From Clostridia bacterium (GTDB lineage: Bacteria > Bacillota > Clostridia > Oscillospirales > CAG-382), in assembly GCA_017521025.1 (NCBI GenBank), contig JAFXEB010000016.1, forward strand, positions 1 to 64,000: a stretch of DNA of 64,000 nt, read 5' to 3'. The notes beneath the pieces are model-generated. The model was given only the letters and a program-made list of their open reading frames with translations. It was not told the DNA's origin and ran no database searches. Every line of letters starts with the position of its first letter. Position 1 is the first letter of the stretch. Shown piece by piece: positions 14,932-24,004 of the stretch. The position numbers and the translations under genes are program-made.

Positions 14932-16257
14932 TTAGAAACCGAAGGGAATCTTCATCCTGCCCTTCTTGCCCTTCTTGGTAAACTTCTTCATCAGGTCCTT
15001 GGTCTGCTCAAACTGCTTAAGCAGTCTGTTTATCTCCTCAACCGGTCTGCCGCAACCTGCTGAGATACGCTTCTTGCGGGAGGAGTTGAGCACCTCGGGA
15101 TGCACTCTCTCATAAGGGGTCATTGAGAGGATTATAGCCTCCATCCAGCCCATAGCCCTTTCGTCTATCTTGGCGTCCTTGAACTTGGAGCTGTTCATAC
15201 CGGGAATCATGCCCACAAGCTGCTCAAGAGAGCCCATGCTCCTTAGCTGAGCAAACTGCTGGAGATAATCCTCAAGGGTAAAGGAGTTCTCCCTGAACTT
15301 CTTCTCAAGCTCCTCTGCCTGCTTTTCGTCATAGGCGGTCTGCGCCTTCTCTATAAGAGAAAGCACGTCACCCATACCGAGTATTCTGGATGCCATACGG
15401 TCGGGATAAAAGGGCTCAAGGTTCTCAAGCTTTTCACCCGTACCAATGAACTTTATGGGCTTGCCCGTGATATGGCGAACGGAAAGTGCCGCACCGCCGC
15501 GGGTATCGCCGTCGAGCTTGGTGAGTATAACGCCTGTTATGTCCAGCAGGTCATTAAAGCTCTGAGCTACGTTTACTGCATCCTGACCCGTCATAGCGTC
15601 TACTACAAGCAAGGTCTCTGTGGGGGTTGCCGCCTCCTTGACACGGCGGAGTTCCTCCATCAGTGCCTCGTCTATATGCAGACGGCCGGCAGTATCCACG
15701 ATAACAAGGTCGTGACCGTATTCTCTCGCATATCTGAGCGCCTCGTTAACGGTCTTTACAGGGTCCTGAGTGCCCTTTTCAAAGACCTTGACGCCTGCCT
15801 TCTCTCCCACTACCTGAAGCTGCTTTATAGCGGCGGGGCGGTAGATATCGCAGGCAACCAGCAGGGGGCTCTTTCCCTGCTTTTTATACATCAGCGCAAG
15901 CTTGCCCGAATGGGTGGTCTTACCGCTGCCCTGAAGACCGCACATCAACACCACCGTAGGCGGCTTGGGTGCGATAACAAGCTTTGAATTTTCAGTACCC
16001 ATCAGAGCAATAAGCTCCTCGTGCACTATCTTGACTATCTGCTGTGCGGGCATAAGGCTCTCCAGCACGTCTGCACCCACAGCTCTCTCGGTGGTCTTTG
16101 CAATAAAGTCCTTTACCACCTTGAAGTTAACGTCCGCCTCCAACAGCGCCAGCTTTATCTCACGCATGCCCGCCTTAACGTCGGACTCCGTAAGTTTGCC
16201 GCTGTTTCTGAACTTTTTAAAGGCAGATGATATTTTATCTACAAGACCCTCAAACAT
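14932..16257 (-). CDS. ffh: Signal recognition particle protein Ffh
   Basis: 441 residues. N domain, then GTPase G domain with [15 protein letters not shown] (P-loop), [16 protein letters not shown] and [14 protein letters not shown]; Met-rich M domain from about 300 with the RNA-binding part [16 protein letters not shown]. It targets nascent membrane proteins to FtsY with 4.5S RNA. The basic tail [14 protein letters not shown] closes the protein. GGAGG precedes the ATG; ylxM is immediately upstream, the usual pair. Confidence 0.97.
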   Translation of the reverse strand: MFEGLVDKISSAFKKFRNSGKLTESDVKAGMREIKLALLEADVNFKVVKDFIAKTTERAVGADVLESLMPAQQIVKIVHEELIALMGTENSKLVIAPKPPTVVLMCGLQGSGKTTHSGKLALMYKKQGKSPLLVACDIYRPAAIKQLQVVGEKAGVKVFEKGTQDPVKTVNEALRYAREYGHDLVIVDTAGRLHIDEALMEELRRVKEAATPTETLLVVDAMTGQDAVNVAQSFNDLLDITGVILTKLDGDTRGGAALSVRHITGKPIKFIGTGEKLENLEPFYPDRMASRILGMGDVLSLIEKAQTAYDEKQAEELEKKFRENSFTLEDYLQQFAQLRSMGSLEQLVGMIPGMNSSKFKDAKIDERAMGWMEAIILSMTPYERVHPEVLNSSRKKRISAGCGRPVEEINRLLKQFEQTKDLMKKFTKKGKKGRMKIPFGF

Positions 16258-16298
16258 CGTCTATCCTCCGTTTTACAAACCCATAAGCGCTGTATAAG

Positions 16299-16625
16299 CT
16301 AAAACTCTGCGCCCAAGCCCTCAGCGATAGCCATAAGCTCTGCATCGCCCGAGCGGAAAGCAAGCTCCTTCAGCTTTTCCGCATAGCCTCTCAAATGAAG
16401 CACCTTGCCACGGAAGCCAAGCTTCTCCTCATAGTCCAAAAGCTCCGCCTCGCCCTTTTTCAGCGCATCACGGACGCCCTGACGGGTAATGCCCGTATCC
16501 TCCGCTATCTCGGCAAGGGAAAGGTCACCGTTATAATAAAGGTCAAGCACGTCACGCTGTCTGGCAGAAAGCAAAGCCCCGTAGGTGTCAAGCAGGGCAG
16601 ATATTTCAAACCTCTTGCCGTCCAT
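16299..16625 (-). CDS. ylxM: YlxM/p13-family helix-turn-helix protein
   Basis: 108 residues from ATG 16625 (GAGGTG upstream); a longer frame would begin inside the terminator-promoter region. Helix-turn-helix resembling sigma-4: LSARQRDVLDLYYNGDLSLA then AEDTGITRQGVRDALKKGE. YlxM regulates or assists the SRP pathway in Firmicutes and Mollicutes and is co-transcribed with ffh. Leads the operon driven by the promoter at 16680-16708. Confidence 0.93.
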   Translation of the reverse strand: MDGKRFEISALLDTYGALLSARQRDVLDLYYNGDLSLAEIAEDTGITRQGVRDALKKGEAELLDYEEKLGFRGKVLHLRGYAEKLKELAFRSGDAELMAIAEGLGAEF

Positions 16626-16645
16626 ACCAAAACACCTCGCTAACC

Positions 16646-16679
16646 AAAAACGGCTGTAAAGCAAAACACTTTACAGCCG
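16646..16679 (-). terminator. Terminator of the clp gene, overlapping the ylxM-ffh start
   Basis: Perfect 11-bp stem CGGCTGTAAAG (minus strand, 16669-16679) with CTTTACAGCCG (16651-16661), 7-base loop, then T5. Its first base directly follows the -10 box of the next promoter, so transcripts started there lack about half of the left arm. Confidence 0.9.
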
Positions 16680-16708
16680 ATTATAACCGATAAAACGTCC
16701 TTTGTCAA
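16680..16708 (-). promoter_or_regulatory. Promoter of ylxM-ffh
   Basis: Minus-strand TTGACA (16703-16708), 17-base spacer, TATAAT (16680-16685): consensus at both boxes. The TGA inside the -35 is also the stop codon of the clp gene upstream. Confidence 0.92.
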
Positions 16709-18840
16709 TAGTTTTTTGCGCTTATTTTTATTTTTTCCTCGCCGCCCTCCCAAAACAAAGTTATCATACAGTCATTTTCCTTTCCTATCTGTGGGGCGAC
16801 AAGCTTTTTCATCCGTAGGCGCAGTCTTTTTGCAAGCTCACCGTGGCTTATGCCCTGCGCCTCCCAGTGCGCCGCCGCCGCAGGCAGAAAGGCATCGTCC
16901 TGCGTTAGCCGTATCCCCATAGGCAGGTAGTGGCGTTTCAGCTCCTCAAGACAGCCCTCTGCCACCTCTCTTACTGCGTTCCCTCGGCAGGGGGACAGGT
17001 GCACCCTTTCGTCGGCTATGGCAGAAAGCTCTGCCACGATGGGGTCGCCCTGCGCCGCTGTGTCGGCGAAGCCTGCCGCCGCCCTTTCCTCCAACGGTGC
17101 AGACATAACGGTTATACAGCCGCCAAAGCTTACGCTAAGCCCGTTACCGTCGGTGTACGCTCCCTCTTCGGCTATCTGCCTTACGGCGCTTACCACCTCG
17201 GGCGTCGCTCTCTGCATGTTGTCAAGGAACAGCATACAGCGCCCCCTGCGCCTCACCTTTTCTGTCAGCAAGCCGCCCTCACCGCCGCCGCCAAACAGCC
17301 TTGTAAAGCCTTGTATACCGTAAAACTCGCTCATATCAAAGGCGAAAAACGCCTTGTCTGTGCCGAAAATAAGTCTTGCCGCCGACTTTGCAAGGGTCTT
17401 TTTACCCACACCCTTGCCACCCGTCAGCAGAATACAGGCTCGCTCGCTTTCCTTGGTGTCGGCGCAGTAAAGGCTAAGCACCTCTGCAAGTCTTCTTGCG
17501 GCGACATTCTGCCCATGCACTGCCTTTACAAGCTCGCTGTACAGCTCCTCTGCCGTGGCGGCTTTTCCAAGGCTCAGCCCCGTGCTTTCCCTGAGCACCG
17601 CCTCCACTGCCGCTCTGTCCACGGTGAGACATCCCTTTTTTCCACAGCCTTCCATTCTCGTCCTTGCCGCCGCCTCGTCCATCAGGTCAATTGCCTTGTC
17701 GGGCAGTGCACGCTCGCCTATATAGCGGCAGGACAGCTCCACCGCCGCCCTCAGTGCACCGTCGCTTATCATCACCCCGTGAAAATCCTCGTAGCGGCGG
17801 CGCAGTCCCTTCAATATATAAAAGCAACCCTCTCTGTCCGGCTCCTCCAGAGTCACGCACTGAAACCTGCGCTCCAATGCACCGTCCTTTTCTATATATT
17901 TTTTATACTCCTTCAGCGTGGTCGCACCGATGAGCTGCAGCTCCCCTCGGGCAAGATAGGGTTTTAATATGTTTGCCGCATCAATGGCTCCCTCTGCCGC
18001 ACCTGCACCCACTATGGTGTGTATCTCGTCGGCAAACAGTATCACGTCTCCTGCGTTCCTTACCTCTTCTATGATGCCACGCAGTTTGTCCTCAAACTCA
18101 CCTCTGTACTTTGTGCCTGCCACCAAGGAGGGGACGTCCAGCGCCACAAGGCGCTTTCCCGCAAGTGCACTCGGCACCCTGCCCTCGGCTATCCTCAGGG
18201 CAACAGACTCCGCCACGGCGGTCTTGCCCACACCCGGCTCTCCTATAAGGCAGGGGTTGTTTTTCGTGCGCCGCAGTAGTATCTGAAGCACACGCTCCTC
18301 CTCCCTCTCTCTGCCTATAACGGGGTCCACACCGCCGCAAAGCGCCTTCTCCGTCAGGTCGTAGCCGTTTTTGTCAAGTAGGGGAGTGGCTTTTCTTGCT
18401 CGCTCCTTGTTTCTTTGCATGCCCTTTACCTCCGCTGTCAGTTTCTTTAGCTCCTCACGCAACCGCCCCGCACCGCAAAAGCTGTCTGCCAGCCGCCCTG
18501 CCGCACATTCCTCCGACAACAAAGCAGAAAGCAGACTGCGGCATCTTGCAGGGTGGTCGGTGCTGCCCTCCTTTGCCGCCTTCAAAAGCAGCTTTTTCAG
18601 CTTGGGCGTCAGGTCTCTGCAAGTGTCCTCCGAGGGCGGAAGATATTGGTCGCACATCCGTTTTCGCAGTGCTTCGGCGCTCATCCCCAGCGAGCAAAGC
18701 AATCGTCCCGTCTCACCACGGGTCTGGGCAAGGGCGATAAGCAGGTGCTCACTGCCCACGTAGCCCGAACCGTGCTCAGCCGCCTCCATAAACGCCATAT
18801 TTATGGCATATCTTGCCTCGCTTGTAAATTTTTCGTTCAT
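16705..18840 (-). CDS. ClpC-like AAA+ ATPase with degenerate second ATPase domain
   Basis: 711 residues. Clp N-domain repeats lie at about 1-135 (SEARYAINMAFMEAAEHG; GSEHLLIALAQ). AAA domain D1 is intact: Walker [13 protein letters not shown] (about 200-211), pore loop GTKYRGEFED, Walker B ILFADEIH (267-274), arginine finger region ALERRFQ. D2 is altered: Walker A is GGKGVGKKT (Lys where Ser/Thr belongs next to the P-loop Lys), Walker B is LFLDNMQ with Asn541 replacing the catalytic Glu, and the GYVGY pore loop is replaced by FGGGGEGG. D2 should not hydrolyse ATP normally. GGAGGG precedes the ATG. No ctsR, mcsA or mcsB is adjacent. It may be an unfoldase using D1 only, or a regulator of another Clp ring. 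Confidence 0.85.
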   Translation of the reverse strand: MNEKFTSEARYAINMAFMEAAEHGSGYVGSEHLLIALAQTRGETGRLLCSLGMSAEALRKRMCDQYLPPSEDTCRDLTPKLKKLLLKAAKEGSTDHPARCRSLLSALLSEECAAGRLADSFCGAGRLREELKKLTAEVKGMQRNKERARKATPLLDKNGYDLTEKALCGGVDPVIGREREEERVLQILLRRTKNNPCLIGEPGVGKTAVAESVALRIAEGRVPSALAGKRLVALDVPSLVAGTKYRGEFEDKLRGIIEEVRNAGDVILFADEIHTIVGAGAAEGAIDAANILKPYLARGELQLIGATTLKEYKKYIEKDGALERRFQCVTLEEPDREGCFYILKGLRRRYEDFHGVMISDGALRAAVELSCRYIGERALPDKAIDLMDEAAARTRMEGCGKKGCLTVDRAAVEAVLRESTGLSLGKAATAEELYSELVKAVHGQNVAARRLAEVLSLYCADTKESERACILLTGGKGVGKKTLAKSAARLIFGTDKAFFAFDMSEFYGIQGFTRLFGGGGEGGLLTEKVRRRGRCMLFLDNMQRATPEVVSAVRQIAEEGAYTDGNGLSVSFGGCITVMSAPLEERAAAGFADTAAQGDPIVAELSAIADERVHLSPCRGNAVREVAEGCLEELKRHYLPMGIRLTQDDAFLPAAAAHWEAQGISHGELAKRLRLRMKKLVAPQIGKENDCMITLFWEGGEEKIKISAKNY

Positions 18841-18950
18841 ATTTTCCCTCCGAAATGCCGCAACACAGGCTTTTTCACAGGGATTTTACCCATAAAACCC
18901 CGTATATATTTCCATTTTATTATCAAATTGTAAAAAAGTTCGTGATAGTC

Positions 18951-18979
18951 TTCACAAAAAAACTCTTATATGATATAAT
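18951..18979 (+). promoter_or_regulatory. Promoter of the copper-amine-oxidase-N-like gene
   Basis: TTCACA (18951-18956), 17-base spacer, TATAAT (18974-18979) with TG one base before it. Transcription would begin near 18986, which fixes the downstream start codon at 18998. Confidence 0.8.
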
Positions 18980-18997
18980 ACGGTGAGGTGTTATGCG

Positions 18998-19690
18998 TTG
19001 AACTCTGAAAATAATACAAATAGGGGTTCACGCCCCGTAAACACACAGAATATCGGTATACATAATGCACAAAATCCGCAAAATCCGCCTCTCCGCCGCA
19101 GAAAGCTTACGGAGGAGGAGATAGCCGAGCGCAAGATCAAGGAGGCTGAGCGGAGGAGGGAAAGGCGACAGACCTTTTTTGTGCGCTTCGTATTCGGTGC
19201 CGCAGTGTACCTTGTTTGCTGTCTGCTTATAGTGGGCATAGTTGCCGCTCTTTATCTTAGCAGTGGCGGTGAGTCTACTCCTGCGCTCTCTATTGTGAAT
19301 GGGCAGGATAAGGAGCTGTACCGTATCCCGGCTGACAGCTTTATTATGGATGGCACCCCCTATATCTCCGCAACGGGGCTTGCCTATCTTTACGATTTCA
19401 CTCTGGCAGGGGACAAAAATCAGGTAACACTTCATTTTCACAACATCGACCAGAGCATTTCACTTTATAAGGATTCGTCCTCGGTGCTCATTAACGGGAG
19501 CTTTGTGCGTATCGGCGCTCCCATTATTTTCAAAAATGACTATTATATTCCAATGGAATTGATTAAAAACTACTTTGTCGGGGCTATTATCAGTTATGAC
19601 AGTAAAAAAGGAGTAGCAAAGCTGTCTGTGGCAGGCGATGTCGGCTTTACCCTTACTGTCCACGCCCCTACGGAAACCGTGCCTGCCTGA
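18998..19690 (+). CDS. Membrane protein with copper-amine-oxidase-N-like domain
   Basis: 230 residues from a TTG start at 18998 (GAGGTG seven bases before); a GTG at 18983 lies upstream of the expected transcript start. Residues 1-35 are Asn/Gln/Pro-rich, 36-60 strongly charged (EEEIAERKIKEAERRRERRQ), then one transmembrane helix (AAVYLVCCLLIVGIVAALYL). The exterior part has the pattern of Cu_amine_oxidase N-terminal stalk domains (FIMDGTPYISATGLAYLYDF; NDYYIPMELIKNYF), a common cell-surface module in Clostridia that is not itself an oxidase. It lies 38 bases before the dockerin hydrolase gene and is probably co-transcribed. Confidence 0.7.
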   Translation: MNSENNTNRGSRPVNTQNIGIHNAQNPQNPPLRRRKLTEEEIAERKIKEAERRRERRQTFFVRFVFGAAVYLVCCLLIVGIVAALYLSSGGESTPALSIVNGQDKELYRIPADSFIMDGTPYISATGLAYLYDFTLAGDKNQVTLHFHNIDQSISLYKDSSSVLINGSFVRIGAPIIFKNDYYIPMELIKNYFVGAIISYDSKKGVAKLSVAGDVGFTLTVHAPTETVPA

Positions 19691-19728
19691 CCGTTTTCCG
19701 AAAATCAAGAAAGGATTGAACGCATTTT

Positions 19729-21219
19729 ATGAAAACCAAGACAACGGCGCTGTTACTTGCGGTGGCTATACTGTTTGCCACTTTTGCTGTGACCGTGCCT
19801 TCCGCCGAGGCTTCTGCACTGAGCAAGAAAGAGGCTTTTCTCACCGTTGCAGGTCCTATGTGTACCAACGATATGAGGGATAACCACATTCTTGCCTCCT
19901 TCACCCTGGCACAAGCCATTTGGGAAAGTGGCTGGGGTACAAGTACTTTGGCTACGGTGGCTAACAACCTGTTTGGCATCCGTGCCGCCAGCAACTGGGA
20001 CGGTATGGTGTACAACAGTGATGACAAGAACGTTTACGATAGCTGGACTGCCCTTGTAGACACTAAGGGCTCGGACTACGTAAATGCCAACAAGACCAAG
20101 TTCTGGCGTGCCTACCCAAGCTGGCAGGAGAGCATCAATGACCACAGCGCACTCTTCAACGGTGCCTCCCGTTATGCAAACCTCAGGGCTAACTATGATT
20201 ATAAGTCCTGCTGTGTTTTGGTGGTAGAGGATGGCTATTGCAGTGACGCAGGCTATGCTGAGAAGCTTATCAGCACTATCGAGTACAACAATCTTGAGCA
20301 GTATAATTACGATTTCGGCAGTGTCGACAACGGGCCTGCCGCAGACAGTATAGGTATGAAGCCTGCAGTCCTTTATATGGATAAGGGCGCATCTTTTGAG
20401 CTGGCTTTGACCGTAGCACCTGAGGGCGCAGGCTATGTCCTGAGCTCTGACAATACATCTGTTGTTACCGTAAGCGGCGGCAAGGTGAGCGCTGTTTCCG
20501 ACGGAAGTGCAACCCTTACCATGTCCTCGGGCAGCCTTAAGGTGAGCTGTGCCGTAACAGTCAAGAGCGGCTACGGCGGCATAGTTGCCGACGGTGTTTA
20601 CGTCTCCTGCACAAGCCGTGAAGCAACGGTAATCATCCCTGCCGAGGCTACCTCCATAGCCGCAGGTGCCTTCGATGGTTGCAATGTGCAGACCGTTGTA
20701 GTGGGTCAAAGCGTAAAGAGCGTTGACAGCGATGCCTTCAAGGGCATAGCAAGTGGCTTTTCTCTCTGCTCCTACGGTAACGTAGCGGTAAGCAGCTTCG
20801 CCGCACAGAACGCTATTGATTGCATAAACGTCAGCGTGGGCTGGTATTTTGACACCAACTCCGTTATCGCAGGCATCTCTGCCTACACCACTGTGAATCT
20901 GGTTTCCATGTACTACGGTATAGAGGGCGTCAGCGCCACCGTAAAGGGTGCTGACGGCAAGACCCTTGCGGGCACAGCCTACGTAGGCACGGGTTGCGTT
21001 ATAGACGTTAACGGTAAGAGCTACAGTGCCTGCATCAAGGGTGACCTTGACGGTAACGGTATGCTCAGCTCCTCCGACTTAGTGAAGCTTAAGCAGTGTC
21101 TGGCAGGCAACGAGGACTACTCGTCCTCCTCCGCTTATTTCAAGGCGGCAGACTATAATGCTGACCAGCGTATAACTACTGCGGATTATCTCCGTACAGC
21201 CTCCGACCTCCGCTCATAA
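19729..21219 (+). CDS. Secreted glucosaminidase (GH73-like) with Big2 and dockerin
   Basis: 496 residues. Signal peptide (TTALLLAVAILFATFAVTVP, cleavage near AEA). Glucosaminidase domain at about 35-190: ASFTLAQAIWESGWGTSTLA carries the expected catalytic Glu, followed by ANNLFGIRAASNWDG. These enzymes cut the glycan strands of peptidoglycan. Next is a bacterial Ig-like Big2 domain (about 220-285, SSDNTSVVTVSGGKVSAVSD), an LRR_5-like stretch (VIIPAEATSIAAGAFDGCN) and a C-terminal dockerin (KGDLDGNGMLSSSDLVKLKQ, ADYNADQRITTADYLR). A cell-wall hydrolase with a dockerin is less usual than a carbohydrase. Two terminators follow it. Confidence 0.9.
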   Translation: MKTKTTALLLAVAILFATFAVTVPSAEASALSKKEAFLTVAGPMCTNDMRDNHILASFTLAQAIWESGWGTSTLATVANNLFGIRAASNWDGMVYNSDDKNVYDSWTALVDTKGSDYVNANKTKFWRAYPSWQESINDHSALFNGASRYANLRANYDYKSCCVLVVEDGYCSDAGYAEKLISTIEYNNLEQYNYDFGSVDNGPAADSIGMKPAVLYMDKGASFELALTVAPEGAGYVLSSDNTSVVTVSGGKVSAVSDGSATLTMSSGSLKVSCAVTVKSGYGGIVADGVYVSCTSREATVIIPAEATSIAAGAFDGCNVQTVVVGQSVKSVDSDAFKGIASGFSLCSYGNVAVSSFAAQNAIDCINVSVGWYFDTNSVIAGISAYTTVNLVSMYYGIEGVSATVKGADGKTLAGTAYVGTGCVIDVNGKSYSACIKGDLDGNGMLSSSDLVKLKQCLAGNEDYSSSSAYFKAADYNADQRITTADYLRTASDLRS

Positions 21220-21272
21220 AGGGCATAGGGGCAGGGTCGGCAAACAGCATACAAATAAGATAATAAAGAGAC

Positions 21273-21305
21273 GATGGGTGGCAGTACTGCCACCCATCAG
21301 TTTTT
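21273..21305 (+). terminator. Terminator of the glucosaminidase gene
   Basis: Perfect 12-bp stem GATGGGTGGCAG (21273-21284) with CTGCCACCCATC (21287-21298), TA loop, then T5. Confidence 0.9.
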
Positions 21306-21314
21306 ACAGAAAGC

Positions 21315-21350
21315 AAAAAAGACGGGCATCATTCAAAAGAACGATGCCCG
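21315..21350 (-). terminator. Terminator of the ahcY operon
   Basis: Minus-strand stem CGGGCATCGTTC with GAATGATGCCCG (one mismatch), followed by T6. It lies 30 bases past the ahcY stop and faces the plus-strand terminator. Confidence 0.88.
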
Positions 21351-21380
21351 CTTTGCTTTACATTTTTTGCGGTCGGCGGA

Positions 21381-22628
21381 TTATTCCATATTCCAACTGT
21401 TAAGGTATTTTTCCTGCTCGGGGGTAAGGGTATCTATCTCCACACCCCAAGATGCAAGCTTCATACCTGCAACACGTCTGTCGGTCTCCACAGGTACGTC
21501 AACGGTGCCTGCCTTGAGCTTGCCTGCGTTCTCGGCGATATAGCGAGCGCTGAGCGCCTGTATAGCAAAGCTCATATCCATTATCTCTGCCGGGTGGCCG
21601 TCGCCTGCGGCAAGGTTTACAAGTCTGCCCTCGGCTATTACGTTTACGGTGTTGCCGTTCTTAAGGGTGTAGCCGTTGATATTGTTCCTGCGCTCCTTAA
21701 CCTCTACGGCTATCCTCTCGAGGCAAGCCATATCCACCTCTACGTTAAAGTGACCTGCGTTACAGAGTATTGCGCCGTCCTTCATATTCATAAAGTCCTT
21801 CTCTGAAATAACGCCTGAGCAGCCTGTAACGGTTACGAAAAAGTCACCTATCTTAGCGGCATCCTCCATCTTCATAACCTTAAAGCCGTCCATAACAGCC
21901 TCAATAGCCTTGATGGGGTCTATCTCGGTAACGATAACACTGCCACCGAGACCTGCGGCACGCTTAGCAACGCCCTTGCCGCACCAGCCGTAGCCTGCAA
22001 CAACCACGTTCTTGCCTGCTACAATAAGGTTTGTAGTGCGGTTTATGCCGTCCCAAACGGACTGACCGGTGCCGTAGCGGTTGTCAAACAGGTACTTGCA
22101 GTTTGCGTTGTTTACCAGCACCATAGGGAACCTGAGAGCACCCTCACGCTCCATAGACTTAAGACGGATGATGCCCGTGGTAGTCTCCTCACAGCCGCCA
22201 AGCACCTTGTCGGCAAGCTGGGGATACTCATTATGTATAAGGCTTACAAGGTCGCCGCCGTCGTCGATAATGATGTTGGGGCCAACCTCTATAACCTTGC
22301 TGATATGTCTCTTGTACTCCTCCTCGGTGGCGCCGTGCCACGCAAAGACCTCAAGACCGCCCTTTACAAGAGCCGCAGCGATATCGTCCTGAGTAGAGAG
22401 GGGGTTACTGCCCGTAACGTACATCTCTGCACCGCCTGCGGCAAGCACACGGCAGAGGTAGGCTGTCTTCGCCTCAAGGTGGATAGAAAGGGCAACCTTA
22501 AGCCCCTTAAAGGGCTTGTCACGCTCAAACTCCTCCTCGATAGCACGGAGAAGAGGCATATTGCTCTTCACCCAGCCTATTTTCATTTCACCCTTTTGGG
22601 AGAGGTTTATATCTCTGATCTCGCTCAT
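21381..22628 (-). CDS. ahcY: Adenosylhomocysteinase
   Basis: 415 residues from ATG 22628 with AGGAGA upstream; a longer frame runs into the GH4 gene. It hydrolyses S-adenosylhomocysteine to adenosine and homocysteine using bound NAD. Visible motifs are ALSIHLEAKTAYLCRVLAAG, the NAD fold NVVVAGYGWCGKGVAKRA, and the C-terminal region VNLAAGDGHPAEIMDMSFA. It is the last gene of a run with cysE, a ROK kinase and GH4; the sulfur-amino-acid link is with cysE. Confidence 0.96.
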   Translation of the reverse strand: MSEIRDINLSQKGEMKIGWVKSNMPLLRAIEEEFERDKPFKGLKVALSIHLEAKTAYLCRVLAAGGAEMYVTGSNPLSTQDDIAAALVKGGLEVFAWHGATEEEYKRHISKVIEVGPNIIIDDGGDLVSLIHNEYPQLADKVLGGCEETTTGIIRLKSMEREGALRFPMVLVNNANCKYLFDNRYGTGQSVWDGINRTTNLIVAGKNVVVAGYGWCGKGVAKRAAGLGGSVIVTEIDPIKAIEAVMDGFKVMKMEDAAKIGDFFVTVTGCSGVISEKDFMNMKDGAILCNAGHFNVEVDMACLERIAVEVKERRNNINGYTLKNGNTVNVIAEGRLVNLAAGDGHPAEIMDMSFAIQALSARYIAENAGKLKAGTVDVPVETDRRVAGMKLASWGVEIDTLTPEQEKYLNSWNME

Positions 22629-22629
22629 C

Positions 22630-23982
22630 TTAGCTCTCCTGACCTTCGCCCTCTGCCGCCTCAGCATCCTTCTTTGCGTACCAGTCAGCAAACTGGGGCA
22701 GATACTTTCTATGAGCCATAAGCAGCTCGTCAAGCACGGGGATAGCGTACTTCTGACTGCCTACGAGGGGGTTGATCATCATAGCAAGGAGTGCCTTGTT
22801 GTAGTCACCGCTTACAGCCGCCTCAACAGAAGCAAGCTCAAAGGACTTGATCTCCTGAATAAGACCGTTGGTAGCCTTGGGGAGCGCACCTATCTTAACG
22901 GGTACGGGACCGTCCTTGGTGATATAGCAGCTTACCTCAACTATCTCGTCCTCTTCAAAGTTAGCCACAGCTCTGCCGGTGTTAAGGGTGTTTACAACCT
23001 GAATGTCGCCCTTGTCATTGTAGATAGAGCAGATAAGATTACAAGCCGCATCACTGTAGTATGCACCGCCACGCTTGGAAAGCAGCTCAGGCTTCTCCTT
23101 AAGCTCTGTGTCCTTGTAAAGCTCGAACAAATCAGCCTCTACCTGCTTTACCATCTCGGCACGGGTGCCGTTGTGCTCAAACTTCTCTATAGCCTCCTCA
23201 AGATACTCCTTAGCCATATAGAAATATCTGTGATAAGGGCAGGGCATAACGCCGAGAGCGTCAACAAAGCCCTTGTTCCAGCTTATGCCGGTGATGTTGT
23301 TCATACTCATGGTGCCCCACTTGTCAAGGACCTCTGCGGTTCTGTCCTCACCGTCTACAAGAACCTTGGTAGCGAATACCATGTGGTTAAGACCGCCGAA
23401 ATGAACCTCTACCTCCTCAGGCTTTCTTTCAACGATGCCTGCGATGCTGTTGTGCATATTGATGGGCACGTTGCACAGACCAATAGCCTTCTTATGTACG
23501 CCGTAGCGGTTAATAGCCTCGGTAACCATGCCTGCGGGGTTGGTAAAGTTGATAAGCCATGCGTCGGGGCACAGCTCCTTTATATCCTTACAGATGTCAA
23601 GTATAACGGGAATGGTACGCATACCCTTGAAAAGACCGCCTGCACCGTTGGTCTCCTGACCAAGAATGCCGTGGCTCAGAGGGATACGCTCGTCCTTGAT
23701 ACGTGCGTCAAGCAGACCTACACGCATCTGAGTGGTAACGAAATCCGCACCGGGAAGTGCCTCTCTCCTGTCGAGGGTGGTATACAGCTTCATAGGTATA
23801 CCTGCCTTCTCTATCTGTCTTCTTGCAAGACCGGAAACTATTTCAAGTTTCTCCTTGCCCTCCTCGATATCAACAAGCCAAAGCTCGTCTACGGGAAGCT
23901 GGTCATATCTCTTGATAAAGCCCTCTACAAGCTCAGGAGTGTAGGAAGAGCCGCCGCCGATAGTAACTATTTTTACGCCCAT
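22630..23982 (-). CDS. Family GH4 6-phospho-beta-glucosidase
   Basis: 450 residues of glycoside hydrolase family 4, which cleaves phosphorylated disaccharides by an NAD and Mn dependent redox mechanism. NAD-binding start VKIVTIGGGSSYTPELVEGF; GLCNVPINMHN contains the metal-binding Cys and HFGGLNHMVF the His. The closest pattern is LicH/CelF-type 6-phospho-beta-glucosidase. GGAGG precedes the ATG. The gene directly follows a ROK kinase that could make the 6-phosphate from imported cellobiose or another beta-glucoside. Exact sugar cannot be read from sequence. Confidence 0.92.
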   Translation of the reverse strand: MGVKIVTIGGGSSYTPELVEGFIKRYDQLPVDELWLVDIEEGKEKLEIVSGLARRQIEKAGIPMKLYTTLDRREALPGADFVTTQMRVGLLDARIKDERIPLSHGILGQETNGAGGLFKGMRTIPVILDICKDIKELCPDAWLINFTNPAGMVTEAINRYGVHKKAIGLCNVPINMHNSIAGIVERKPEEVEVHFGGLNHMVFATKVLVDGEDRTAEVLDKWGTMSMNNITGISWNKGFVDALGVMPCPYHRYFYMAKEYLEEAIEKFEHNGTRAEMVKQVEADLFELYKDTELKEKPELLSKRGGAYYSDAACNLICSIYNDKGDIQVVNTLNTGRAVANFEEDEIVEVSCYITKDGPVPVKIGALPKATNGLIQEIKSFELASVEAAVSGDYNKALLAMMINPLVGSQKYAIPVLDELLMAHRKYLPQFADWYAKKDAEAAEGEGQES

Positions 23983-24004
23983 TTTGTATATCCTCCAAAT
24001 TCAA

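Noticed and set aside
16646-16679. Riboswitch or attenuator in the ylxM-ffh leader
   Set aside because: The expected start site lies inside the left arm, so ylxM transcripts cannot form the full stem; a terminator for the clp gene explains it better.
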